Source: JAWODU01 sp046483125
GTDB taxonomy: Bacteria > Verrucomicrobiota > Kiritimatiellia > UBA8416 > JAWODU01
Direction: 5' to 3'
Assembly: GCA_046483125.1 (NCBI GenBank)
Contig: JAWODU010000027.1
Coordinates: 1-63,500 of the forward strand
DNA length: 63,500 bases
The position numbers were made by a program, and so were the translations under genes. Each line of letters opens with the position of its first letter. The first letter of the stretch is position 1. Positions 1 through 7,953 of the stretch are shown here, in pieces. The notes beneath the pieces are model-generated. The model ran no database searches and was not told the DNA's origin. It worked only from the letters and a program-made list of their open reading frames with translations.

Positions 1-120
1 GGTGGGACCCATGACAGTCCCCGCTCGATCCTCACCCTCTCCGGCAGAGGCTCCCGTACCCATCGAAGTCGTCGGCGCCGATGACCCCGTACCATGTATC
101 GACGGGGTCGAGCGGCCGAC

Positions 121-156
121 AAGTGGTCGTGGGTTCGAATCCCACCGCCCCGACCA
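121..156 (+). tRNA. tRNA 3'-end remnant (possible attachment site)
   Basis: A perfect T-arm is visible at 129-145 (GTGGG, loop TTCGAAT, CCCAC). It is followed by a 7-nt acceptor strand CGCCCCG (146-152), discriminator A and an encoded CCA (154-156). The matching 5' acceptor strand CGGGGCG is not found at the expected distance, and no anticodon arm could be folded, so only the 3' part of a tRNA seems present. Such 3' ends are typical products of integration of mobile elements into tRNA genes; the truncated recombinase just downstream fits that. A divergent complete tRNA is not excluded. Confidence 0.5.
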
Positions 157-344
157 TTTCAGATTTTTCGGCGAATTCGCTGGTTTTCGCATCGGCGGAA
201 CCGGCGCGTGCGATGACTGCCCACGGCTCGGGAAACTCGACTGCGAGAACCGGAACCGGCCTGCCTGCCAGGCCGTAGCCCTTGGGCGAAGGCTGGTCAG
301 CCCACCTTGAGGACGACCTCTCGGCGGACTTGTCGCGACAGGAG

Positions 345-555
345 ACAGCGCCTTGCCGTGCTCCATTCGGGCCAGCATGTCGTTGAAGATGGGCCGCCCC
401 GGAGTCTTGGCCGTACGCGACTCGACGAATTCACGTAGTACCGTAAGACCCTCATTGCCCGCGTACTCGCGTAGCTCGGCAAGCTGTGCCTCGATAGAGA
501 GCATCTGCCGTTCCTCATCGTCGGTCGACTTCCTCACATAGATAAAGAACTTCAT
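345..555 (-). pseudogene. serine recombinase N-terminal fragment
   Basis: Translation from the ATG at 555 on the minus strand starts MKFFIYVRKSTDDEERQ and contains the resolvase-type catalytic motif YxRxS (serine about residue 10), followed by the family's usual Q-x-E-x-Q-x-x-x-L helix and the V-E-S-x-T-A-K-x-P-G-R-P-x-F-x-x-M segment. This is the N-terminal catalytic domain of a large serine recombinase. After about residue 70 (near 345) similarity stops: the normal continuation is replaced by arginine/proline-rich sequence that stays open to the window edge, running through the tRNA remnant antisense. The gene is therefore read as truncated by rearrangement. It diverges from the XRE gene at 624, with a short shared regulatory region between them. 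Confidence 0.7.
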
Positions 556-573
556 GACTGCCTTCTGTAATGT

Positions 574-611
574 ACCTGTCTAGGGTGTAGACTATTATGC
601 ACCTATATGGT
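574..611. promoter_or_regulatory. candidate operators between recombinase fragment and XRE gene
   Basis: Two imperfect palindromes of the form ACC-N5..7-GGT occur at 574-586 (ACCTGTCTAGGGT) and 601-611 (ACCTATATGGT). A possible -10 box TATTAT lies at 593-598. The location between divergent genes, one of which encodes an HTH regulator, suggests autoregulation, but the assignment is inference only. Confidence 0.3.
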
Positions 612-623
612 GTGCTTGCAGGC

Positions 624-869
624 ATGAAACGGCGAAACAGAGTTCCGAAGCATCGAAAGAGTTTCGGGGATGCAATACGGGCGGGGCGTACTGAGTTGGG
701 GCTTTCGCAAGAAGATCTGGCAGAGTGCGTCGGTTGCCATCGGAACTATCTGGGGCGCATCGAACGTGGAGAACAGAACATCACCCTGGACATGATGGTT
801 CGCGTGGCAAAGGCTCTTAACTGCGAGGTGCCTGATCTATTCACGAGAGGCGAGAAAGGGGAAAGTTGA
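624..869 (+). CDS. XRE-family transcriptional regulator
   Basis: A small protein of 81 residues with a single helix-turn-helix of the Cro/CI (XRE) type: the segment from GLSQEDLAECVGC through RNYLGRIERGEQN to the L-x-x-M-V-R-V-A-K-A-L-N helix is the canonical five-helix fold. No second domain is present, so it probably works as a simple dimeric repressor or activator. The start at 624 is preferred over an in-frame ATG at 597 because a candidate -10 box (593-598) would place the transcript start after 597. It overlaps the next gene by four bases (TTGA) and heads the TPR/glycosyltransferase operon, which suggests that it controls that operon. Confidence 0.85.
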   Translation: MKRRNRVPKHRKSFGDAIRAGRTELGLSQEDLAECVGCHRNYLGRIERGEQNITLDMMVRVAKALNCEVPDLFTRGEKGES

Positions 870-1378
870 AGACGACAATTATATTTGCTCTTGCCTGTTT
901 CATGATCGCGACTGGAACGACCGCGCTCTATAGACAGTTCCGTCCCGAGTGGGTGGACTTCAGGAAAGGCGAAGAGAGCTTTATGAAAGGGGAATACACG
1001 GAAGCGTCGGTTCATTATCGACACGCCATCGAACGGGGGCTAACAGAACCTTCTGTGTTTCTGCGCTGCTCTCAAGCGCAATTGCTTGACGCCGACTATC
1101 CGGGCGCAGAGGAAACAGCATCTGAATATCTTCGCCACCCGGTATGGAGACCCGACCATGCCTATGAACTGGCCGAGATCTTTCTCTCCAAGGGCCGCTT
1201 CGGCACAACTTTGGAAATCCTTCAGAAAGTGGTTTCAGAGAATCCCGAAGACAGAAAGGCGCGTTTCAGGTTGGCACAGGTGCTGGCATGGACGCATGAA
1301 TTTGAGGCATCTATAGGCCACTATCACAAACTACTGGAGAGCAACCATGAAAAACACGGACAGGAAGAACGCGAGTAG
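866..1378 (+). CDS. TPR protein with N-terminal membrane/signal segment
   Basis: A protein of 170 residues starting at a TTG codon inside the stop of the preceding gene (TTGA overlap) with an upstream AGGGGAAAG ribosome-binding site. Residues 4-22 form a hydrophobic signal or anchor segment. The rest carries tetratricopeptide-like helical pairs, for example F-R-K-G-E-E-S-F-M-K-G-E-Y-T-E-A-S and A-R-F-R-L-A-Q-V-L-A-W-T-H-E-F-E-A-S. The last repeat resembles those in the next two proteins, implying a shared periplasmic scaffold role. It overlaps the following gene by 32 bases. The exact function is unknown; TPR scaffolds of this kind accompany exopolysaccharide secretion systems. Confidence 0.8.
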   Translation: MKTTIIFALACFMIATGTTALYRQFRPEWVDFRKGEESFMKGEYTEASVHYRHAIERGLTEPSVFLRCSQAQLLDADYPGAEETASEYLRHPVWRPDHAYELAEIFLSKGRFGTTLEILQKVVSENPEDRKARFRLAQVLAWTHEFEASIGHYHKLLESNHEKHGQEERE

Positions 1379-1982
1379 ATCACTTACAAGTATCGTCATT
1401 TTGCTGTTGGCAGTAACACAGACCCTTGCCGGCGAAGGCAAAACGAAGAAGGAGGAGGGTGAAATCCCGGATTGGAAAGCTCGCTGGGAACTGGCTCGCA
1501 CGCTGAGCTATGCCAAGAAACTGGACGAGTCCATTGCGCAATACGAGAAGCTTCTGGAGGAAAGACCGGAGATTGGGGAGGCGAAGGCTGAAATGGCCAC
1601 GGTAATGTTCTGGAAGGGTAAGCAGGAGGAAGCCCTCAAGATCCTTGAGGAAGTGCCGGAGAAAGAGCTCACATCGGAAGCCCAACTGGCTAGAGCGGAT
1701 ATCTACGCGTCCAAGGGTAAATACGCCATGGCAGAGAAACTGTATCGAGAGCACTTGAAGGATCACCCGAAGGCGGATCAGGTAAAGCTGAGGCTCGCCG
1801 AGACGCTAAGTTGGGCAAAGAAGTACGCTGAATCCGTTAAGGAATACGAGGCCATTCTCTTGAACCGGCCGAAGGACATTCAGGTAAGGCGTAAGTACGC
1901 GCTGGTGCTCAGTTGGATGGGCCGTCACGACAGGGCTGCGGCCGAACTCGAGAAGACGCTCGCGGAGGAGCATTCCAAATGA
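1347..1982 (+). CDS. periplasmic TPR protein
   Basis: A protein of 211 residues with a signal-like N-terminus (hydrophobic stretch at about residues 13-28 ending in TLAGEG) followed by four or five tetratricopeptide repeats. The recurrent pattern is A-R-T-L-S-Y-A-K-K-L-D-E-S-I-A-Q-Y-E-K-L-L and A-E-T-L-S-W-A-K-K-Y-A-E-S-V-K-E-Y-E. The same L-S-W-A-K signature reappears in the large downstream TPR/barrel protein, so these proteins probably arose by duplication and act together. Its stop overlaps the next start (ATGA). A role as periplasmic scaffold of polysaccharide export is inferred from context. Confidence 0.82.
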   Translation: MKNTDRKNASRSLTSIVILLLAVTQTLAGEGKTKKEEGEIPDWKARWELARTLSYAKKLDESIAQYEKLLEERPEIGEAKAEMATVMFWKGKQEEALKILEEVPEKELTSEAQLARADIYASKGKYAMAEKLYREHLKDHPKADQVKLRLAETLSWAKKYAESVKEYEAILLNRPKDIQVRRKYALVLSWMGRHDRAAAELEKTLAEEHSK

Positions 1983-4612
1983 CGGGAATGGCCGGCAGTC
2001 AGCGATGGCTTGGGGCACAGCATAGCATTTCGCTAGCTGTAGCAGCCCTGGCAATACTGCGACTTGCCGGTCTATGCCATGCTTCGTCGGATACCATCGT
2101 GCCGCGTGATCAATGGGTGTCTGATGAACATGCCAGAGCCATTGTCGTTCTGTGCGAAGCAGAAGGCGGGAATGAAAAAGCAGCACGGGACTCATACTAC
2201 CATCTACTGAGCACATCCAATCTGACGTGGGGAATCCGGCTCCAACTCGCAGAGATACCCCTGTCCTGGGGGGACTATGCCAGTGCCGATCGGATATACA
2301 ATGAGTACTTGGAGACACATGCCGATGACTGCGACATCCTTGCGAGGCGGGCCGCCGTGTTGGCTGCAGCGCAGCAGTATGAACGCGCTGAAGGATTGAC
2401 CAGGCGTTGCATCCTGCACAAACCAGATAACGTTGCGCTACTGCTCCAGCTCGCCGACATTAAGCGCGCCGGCGGGGAGTTCTCCGCCGCTTTGAAGATT
2501 CTCGAAGACCTCCCATCTTCAAGGAACTCACACTACGTTGCCGCTGTTCTGGAGGCAAGGGGTAAGATACTGCTTAACTTGAAGGAATGGGTGGAGGCGA
2601 GAGCAACCTACAAAACACTAAGCGGATTGCCCGATCGCCTGAAAAACGGGCTGACCGGTTTGGGACTCTGTGATTTGGGCCAGGGCGAGAAGCAGACGGC
2701 ACTCGGACGCTTCGAAGCGATTCTACAGATCGATCCATCCGACATCTCCGCCCGGTTTTACAAACTTCTGTGCGCGGGCGATGAACCCGGCAGCGAGTCG
2801 TTTCTCAAGAGTGTGCATGAGGGGTGGTCCATACCGGATTTGATTGCATGGGCGGAGCTTTGCAGCAAAAACGGCGACCATCCCGGAGCCATTCGTACCC
2901 TGCGGCATGCTTTGACAAGACATCCCGCATCATATGTCGTACGCCTGAACCTTGCGCGCACATTAGCTTCACGCAGGGAGTTTGATGAAGCCCTGGATGT
3001 ATACCGAGAGCTGAATGCAGACTTTTCAAATAGTTATACCGCCCAACTGGAGTGGGCACGCACGCTTTCCTGGGCAAAGGAATATGATGTATCACTGGAC
3101 TTGTACGCCCGTCTGGTCGAGCAGGACCCGAAGAATGTCGTTCCCGGCAGGGAACGAGCTCGTGTCGCGGTCTGGGCCAAGAGAATGGATACGGCGTTGC
3201 AGTTCTACTCCGCGCTACTTGAACCTTCTGTCGACTCCCTGCTGGCGACCGAGCTGGCAGCGGCTGGGAGTGCAGAAACGCCGGCGATTCAAGATGTCCG
3301 CCATGAGGTGAAAGAGCGTTCAGGCGGTAGGCCTTATGATGCCTATGAATGGCTCTTTGTCGAGGGCAACACGAATGCCCTGGATGCCGTTGCCAAGGAG
3401 CGTTTGGGTGCCTTCCGCATGCGACATCTGGCGGCCTACAGGATACAGAAAGCCATTTACCTCGAAAAAGAAGAGAAGGATCTTGCCGAGAACAAGCGAT
3501 ACTGGCGCGCGGCGCAACTTGCGCGGCAACTTGTCGACTTCGCACCGGGTAACCAGGAGGCGGTGTACGATCTGAGCCAGCTCCAATTTGCCTTGGGGCT
3601 CGAACGCGAAGCTGTGCGGACTACGGAGAAGCTATACAGAACCAGTCCAAACCACAACATCGCACCTGAAATTCTCGAAACAGCCGCCAGGCGGCAACAG
3701 CCATATATTCTAGGTAACGGCTCTTACTGGCACGAGGAAGGGCGCGGGGATCTGATCGACATCACGAGGCTCCAATATGGCCTGGGCGTGGGTGTTCCCA
3801 TCTTGCAGCGTGGCCACCTGGAAGCCGCCGGCCGCTACTGGGACGAGCGTCCTCGCGTGAGTGATTCGTCCTATGAAGCAAGAGGTGTGTCTTTGCGCGG
3901 TCACGGCGTGCTTCTGCCCTGGCTGGTTGCAGACGGTTCGTTAGCGCTGAAAGACTATCTCAACGACGGTATTGACGATACGCGGACCGGCCACATCGAG
4001 TGCAGCGCCAATGTGCGTGACTGGGCAAAGTTGACCCTCAGACGTGAGCGAACTGATGAATTATACAACAAGTTTGGTTTAGAACAGAACACCCAAGCCG
4101 ATTCGTGGGTGTTGAAGGGCCATTCATTCCTGACGCGCGATCTCGAAATGACAGCCACTGGACAAATCATGGATTACTCCGACGGAAACCGTGGTGAGCA
4201 GGTTTATGCAAACCTGGCTTACAGCTTGACGGACCACCCTCGCATCCTCAAGGCGGCTGTTTTCGGCGAAACCAGAGACACGGATCATGAAACGGAATAT
4301 GTCGATGCAGACGGGACGTTGACGGATGTGGTCTATCCCTACTGGACTCCCGTTGACTACCAGGCGTGGGGTATCATGCTGGAGTGGCGTCACGACATCT
4401 CTCCCATATTCGCCCGAGGAACAGATCACCGTTACTACGATGTGCTCGTGACGCTGCGCGATGATTCGGAAGAAAATCCCACTGTAGAGATCAAAGGCCA
4501 ACTCCATGTTGAATTCCGAAAGCGGTGGTTGATCGGTTGTGAACTAGCGCTCATACGTTCCGAGCAGTGGGATGGCGAAGGACTCTGGCTCACAGTGAAA
4601 CGACATTTCTGA
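1979..4612 (+). CDS. TPR-rich outer-membrane exopolysaccharide export protein (PgaA/BcsC-like organisation)
   Basis: A protein of 877 residues. The start at 1979 is chosen because it overlaps the previous stop (ATGA) and follows GGAGGAG; an in-frame ATG at 1913 lies deep in the previous gene. A signal-like segment (about residues 17-38, ending L-C-H-A-S-S) is followed by about 550 residues of tetratricopeptide repeats. The C-terminal third is rich in alternating aromatic/polar beta strands and ends in K-R-H-F, with the terminal phenylalanine typical of outer-membrane barrels. TPR superhelix plus C-terminal barrel is the architecture of PgaA and BcsC, which export polymer through the outer membrane. 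A GT2 synthase follows one base downstream. The exported polymer cannot be deduced. Confidence 0.78.
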   Translation: MTGMAGSQRWLGAQHSISLAVAALAILRLAGLCHASSDTIVPRDQWVSDEHARAIVVLCEAEGGNEKAARDSYYHLLSTSNLTWGIRLQLAEIPLSWGDYASADRIYNEYLETHADDCDILARRAAVLAAAQQYERAEGLTRRCILHKPDNVALLLQLADIKRAGGEFSAALKILEDLPSSRNSHYVAAVLEARGKILLNLKEWVEARATYKTLSGLPDRLKNGLTGLGLCDLGQGEKQTALGRFEAILQIDPSDISARFYKLLCAGDEPGSESFLKSVHEGWSIPDLIAWAELCSKNGDHPGAIRTLRHALTRHPASYVVRLNLARTLASRREFDEALDVYRELNADFSNSYTAQLEWARTLSWAKEYDVSLDLYARLVEQDPKNVVPGRERARVAVWAKRMDTALQFYSALLEPSVDSLLATELAAAGSAETPAIQDVRHEVKERSGGRPYDAYEWLFVEGNTNALDAVAKERLGAFRMRHLAAYRIQKAIYLEKEEKDLAENKRYWRAAQLARQLVDFAPGNQEAVYDLSQLQFALGLEREAVRTTEKLYRTSPNHNIAPEILETAARRQQPYILGNGSYWHEEGRGDLIDITRLQYGLGVGVPILQRGHLEAAGRYWDERPRVSDSSYEARGVSLRGHGVLLPWLVADGSLALKDYLNDGIDDTRTGHIECSANVRDWAKLTLRRERTDELYNKFGLEQNTQADSWVLKGHSFLTRDLEMTATGQIMDYSDGNRGEQVYANLAYSLTDHPRILKAAVFGETRDTDHETEYVDADGTLTDVVYPYWTPVDYQAWGIMLEWRHDISPIFARGTDHRYYDVLVTLRDDSEENPTVEIKGQLHVEFRKRWLIGCELALIRSEQWDGEGLWLTVKRHF

Positions 4613-4613
4613 C

Positions 4614-6287
4614 ATGCAGAACGAAAAAGACAAGACACGATCGAAAAAGCATCATGGCAGAGCTTCGGTGCTGCTGCTGGCCATACCGGGGGCGGTGATC
4701 CTGGCGGCTGTTGCTTATCTCGTGGTTCGTACACTTCTCTTTCTGATTGCCGATTACGTTTGGTATGAGAAGGTCGTTGCTCTCGTGCTGCTGCTTGCGG
4801 AGGGCTTTCTGCTTCTGCACGGCGTGGGGTATTTCATGGAAATTGTGCGCGTTCTGGCCCGGCGGCGCGGGTGGAGGATCAGCGAGACGGAAATACCGGC
4901 GCTGGAATCGTTTCCGCCGGTTGCAGTGATCGTCTCATCATTCAAGGAACCTATCCCTGTGATTCGGGACACACTCACGGCATTCTACAATCTGGACTAC
5001 CCGAACAAGCAAATCTACCTGCTTGACGATACACGCTATGACATGCCGGGCAGCGACGTGCAGGAAATGACTGACTATCGCAATGCGGTCGGCAATCTTT
5101 GCCGGGACTTGAAAGTCGATCTTTTCCGGCGTTCCTGGCGCGGCGCGAAGGCAGGAATGATCAACGACTTCCTGGAGTTTGTGGACGGAAAGGCGAAAGA
5201 AGGGTTCTCGATTCAACGCTTCGCGCATTCGTTGCCTACTGACAAGCCGAAGTACATTGTTGTCTTTGATGCCGATATGAACCCGTTTCCAAGCTTTCTG
5301 GGCAAGCTGGTTCCCATCATGGAGAGCCAGCCACAGATGGCGTTCATCCAGACCCCGCAGTATTACACCAACTTCGAAGCCAACCGGATCGCCCGGGCCG
5401 CGGGTCTTCAGCAAGCGGTTTTCTACGAGTACATCTGCGAAGGTAAATCACTCCAGGATGCCATGTTCTGCTGCGGGACCAATGTCATCTTCCGCCGTGA
5501 GGCGCTGATGGATGTCGGTGGTTTCGACGAGACTTCGGTAACCGAAGACTTCGCCACGTCTTTGAAATTCCACTTACGGGGGTGGCATTCCGCATATCTG
5601 AACAGGGTCGGCGCTTTTGGAATGGGCCCAGAGGATCTGGTTTCTTATTTTAAACAGCAGTTCCGATGGGCGTTGGGCACCATAGGGTTGTTCAGGAAGA
5701 TAATTATCCTTTTCCTCCGAAATCCGAAAAGCCTGACGAAAGCCCGTTGGTGGGAATACGTTTTGTCCGGTTCATACTACTTTGTTGGTTTCGTTTTCTT
5801 TGTGTTGGCAGTATGCCCGATACTTTATCTCTTCTTCAATGTCCCGACGTTTTTCGCGAGGCCCGAGATCTACGTGCTCTTTTTTGTGCCGTACTTCGTT
5901 CTAACCCTATCCATATATGCGTTCACTCTCCGCGCCCGGCACTACACATTCAAAGAACTGGTTACTGGCCAATTGCTGATTGCTATCAGTTTCCCCGTTT
6001 ATCTGCGTGCTGCGCTTCTGGCGCTATTGGGTATTCGCGGCAAGTTCGCGGTTACCGGCAAAGACGGTTCCGCCATTGTGCCATGGCAGGCGATCTGGGC
6101 ACAACTTGCGTTGGCCGGCGCGTGCGTGGCTGCGATAGCTTGGGGAGCGAACAGGCTATACTACGAGAGAGCCGGCGTTCCGGCGATTGCCGTTAACATG
6201 GTCTGGTGCCTCTACCACACACTCATCCTATCGGCCGTACTGTATTTCCGGAATCCGGCTGAGACAAAGAAGGAAGCACAAGCGTGA
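4614..6287 (+). CDS. processive family 2 glycosyltransferase (cellulose/PNAG synthase-like)
   Basis: An inner-membrane protein of 557 residues. Two N-terminal transmembrane helices (about 18-45 and 53-75) precede a cytosolic GT2 domain (about 100-350). All motifs of a processive beta-glycan synthase are visible: L-L-D-D (about 137-140), F-D-A-D-M-N (about 218-223), T-E-D (310-312) and Q-Q-F-R-W (348-352). Several more transmembrane helices follow (about 383-412, 425-445, 455-480, 495-520, 530-547). No PilZ-like c-di-GMP domain is evident at the C-terminus. It lies between the TPR/barrel export protein and a GH26-like lipoprotein, so it is the likely synthase of the exopolysaccharide system. 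It overlaps the next start by four bases (GTGA). Confidence 0.88.
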   Translation: MQNEKDKTRSKKHHGRASVLLLAIPGAVILAAVAYLVVRTLLFLIADYVWYEKVVALVLLLAEGFLLLHGVGYFMEIVRVLARRRGWRISETEIPALESFPPVAVIVSSFKEPIPVIRDTLTAFYNLDYPNKQIYLLDDTRYDMPGSDVQEMTDYRNAVGNLCRDLKVDLFRRSWRGAKAGMINDFLEFVDGKAKEGFSIQRFAHSLPTDKPKYIVVFDADMNPFPSFLGKLVPIMESQPQMAFIQTPQYYTNFEANRIARAAGLQQAVFYEYICEGKSLQDAMFCCGTNVIFRREALMDVGGFDETSVTEDFATSLKFHLRGWHSAYLNRVGAFGMGPEDLVSYFKQQFRWALGTIGLFRKIIILFLRNPKSLTKARWWEYVLSGSYYFVGFVFFVLAVCPILYLFFNVPTFFARPEIYVLFFVPYFVLTLSIYAFTLRARHYTFKELVTGQLLIAISFPVYLRAALLALLGIRGKFAVTGKDGSAIVPWQAIWAQLALAGACVAAIAWGANRLYYERAGVPAIAVNMVWCLYHTLILSAVLYFRNPAETKKEAQA

Positions 6288-7327
6288 AGCGCCACCAGAC
6301 AGTGGTCATGTTGCTGACCTGCACACTGCTTGCCGGGGGCGGATGTCGTGTAATGAGTGAGGGACATCCGGCGGCGGAAGCAACGTACGTAGGTTTCGCT
6401 CTGGATGGTTATCCCATAACGGAAGAGCGCTTACATGGGTTGGCCGGCCCTCAGGGACAGCGGCCGGACATGGTTATGTTCTATCTCCAATGGCCGTCCC
6501 CTGCGAACCTTGCTGGATCCGATTTTCCGACTGAAAGCGTCGAAGCAATTCATGATGCTGGATCGATGCCGTGCATAACATGGGAGCCAATGTACATTGA
6601 AGGCGGAGAAGAAAAGACCATTCAGGCTTCTGTTGTTACAAATGGGACCTACGATGCCTACATTCGGACCTTTGCGCGGCAAGCGGCCGATTGGGGGAAG
6701 CCGGTACTGGTTCGATTTGCTCATGAGATGAACATCAGCCGCTATCATTGGGGCACATCAGAAGCCGATTATGGTCCCGATAGCCCTCGCCTATACACTG
6801 CGCTGTTCCGTTATGTGGTAGAGCTCTGCCGAGACGCCGGCAATACAAACATACTCTGGGTGTTCTGCCCCAATGCGGAATCCGTGCCTGCCCCTTCACA
6901 AGAGGATGCAACAACTTGGAACAGGATGCTAAGCTACTATCCGGGCGATGCCTATGTCGATGTTCTGGGTGTGGACGGGTATAATTGGGGATTGAGCCGG
7001 AACACAAAAGAACACGGATGGACGAGTCGTCCCAAAACGTTCAGAGATATTTTCGAAAAACCGGTTCGCGAACTCACGATAGTCGCACCGCAGAAGCCAG
7101 TAATCGTTTTTGAGACCGCGAGCGTGGGCGACACTTCGGAAAAGTCCGAATGGCTTCGCAAAGCGTTCAACGCGTCCGCGGATCTCGACATACACGGAAT
7201 CATCTGGTTCCAGGTTGACAAAGAAACGTATTGGACACTGCCGGTTGAGGTGCTCTACGGACTGAAAAAGTCTACGGCCGCTCAGGGCCGCAACATTCAT
7301 CAGTGGATCAAAGGAATTCAGAAATGA
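6284..7327 (+). CDS. GH26-like glycoside hydrolase lipoprotein
   Basis: A protein of 347 residues starting at GTG within the previous stop. The N-terminus has a lipoprotein signal with lipobox L-A-G-G-G-C (cysteine about residue 21). The catalytic domain resembles family GH26 (mannanase/lichenase/exo-beta-glycanase TIM barrels): R-F-A-H-E-M-N offers the likely acid/base Glu148 and V-F-E-T-A-S the likely nucleophile Glu277, with W-V-F-C-P-N and D-V-L-G-V-D-G-Y-N-W in expected positions. Synthase-dependent polysaccharide systems often carry a glycanase that trims the product (such as BcsZ or PelA). Here the enzyme is probably lipid-anchored and acts on the polymer made by the upstream synthase; the substrate is inferred only. 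Confidence 0.82.
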   Translation: MKRHQTVVMLLTCTLLAGGGCRVMSEGHPAAEATYVGFALDGYPITEERLHGLAGPQGQRPDMVMFYLQWPSPANLAGSDFPTESVEAIHDAGSMPCITWEPMYIEGGEEKTIQASVVTNGTYDAYIRTFARQAADWGKPVLVRFAHEMNISRYHWGTSEADYGPDSPRLYTALFRYVVELCRDAGNTNILWVFCPNAESVPAPSQEDATTWNRMLSYYPGDAYVDVLGVDGYNWGLSRNTKEHGWTSRPKTFRDIFEKPVRELTIVAPQKPVIVFETASVGDTSEKSEWLRKAFNASADLDIHGIIWFQVDKETYWTLPVEVLYGLKKSTAAQGRNIHQWIKGIQK

Positions 7328-7560
7328 CCAAAGAGGAACTGCAGGAAAGCATATCAGAGGCGATCAGAACCGAGGAATCTGCTTCCGCTCTTTACCTGAA
7401 GCATCTTGACGCCATCGTCACGCGAAGCGGTTTGCCGGACAATACCGTTAACGAAGCGAGACAGATCGTATTCGCGCTGATAAATGCCAATAAGCGCCAT
7501 AAGGCGCTTCTGGAGGACTTGCGGGAACGAGTGCGGGGGGAGAAGATCGATGTTTACTGA
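7324..7560 (+). CDS. small ferritin/rubrerythrin-like helical protein 1
   Basis: A protein of 78 residues starting at 7324 in an ATGA overlap with the hydrolase stop. It is almost entirely helical, with a pattern E-E-L-Q-E-S-I-S-E-A-I-R-T-E-E-S-A-S-A-L-Y near the N-terminus and N-K-R-H-K-A-L-L-E-D-L near the C-terminus. Spaced Glu and His resemble half of a ferritin-like di-iron bundle (E..EE..H), but it is far shorter than rubrerythrin (about 140-190). It may pair with the next protein to complete a four-helix bundle. Function unknown; association with an exopolysaccharide operon is unusual. Confidence 0.6.
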   Translation: MTKEELQESISEAIRTEESASALYLKHLDAIVTRSGLPDNTVNEARQIVFALINANKRHKALLEDLRERVRGEKIDVY

Positions 7561-7768
7561 GAGTGATTTGCGCGAGTATTGTTCCGATCTCTTGAAGTTG
7601 GAAAACAAGATGAAGGCCGTATACAAAGACCTGTCGGCGCGGCTTTCACATGCTGAGCATAGCAAGTTATTTGCCCAGTTGGCCAAAGAAGAGCAACAAC
7701 ACGCATCACAGGTGAACCGCCTGTTGGAGATTCTTGTGGGAGGTACCAAGCCCGACCGTTCTGCATGA
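7550..7768 (+). CDS. small ferritin/rubrerythrin-like helical protein 2
   Basis: A protein of 72 residues whose ATG at 7550 overlaps the end of the preceding gene and follows GGGGGGAGAAG. It contains L-K-L-E-N-K-M-K-A-V-Y-K-D-L and A-K-E-E-Q-Q-H-A-S-Q-V, where the E-E-x-x-H motif is typical of ferritin-like metal sites. Like its upstream neighbour it is only half the size of a usual ferritin-like domain, so a heterodimeric bundle is plausible. It is the last gene of the operon. Function unknown. Confidence 0.6.
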   Translation: MFTESDLREYCSDLLKLENKMKAVYKDLSARLSHAEHSKLFAQLAKEEQQHASQVNRLLEILVGGTKPDRSA

Positions 7769-7825
7769 ACGACCCGCTCCTGCGGGGGCGACCGCCGACG
7801 CGACCGTCGCGAAATGCGCCGGAAA

Positions 7826-7842
7826 TCCCGCCGATGGCGGGA
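7826..7842. repeat. 7-bp stem hairpin after the exopolysaccharide operon
   Basis: TCCCGCC-GAT-GGCGGGA forms a perfect 7-bp stem in the 185-base gap between convergent genes. A smaller CCCGC-TCCT-GCGGG hairpin lies just upstream (about 7776-7791). No uridine tract follows, so this may be a REP-like palindrome rather than an intrinsic terminator. Confidence 0.4.
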
Positions 7843-7953
7843 CAAGTATGAAATGGTCGAAGCCCCTCATCGATTGTGCTTTTCAGGAGATAGCTCGCGG
7901 GGTGGTCTTGGGCCGCGATGCGGCAAGACAGGTCAAGGGTGCGGTGAAAAATG

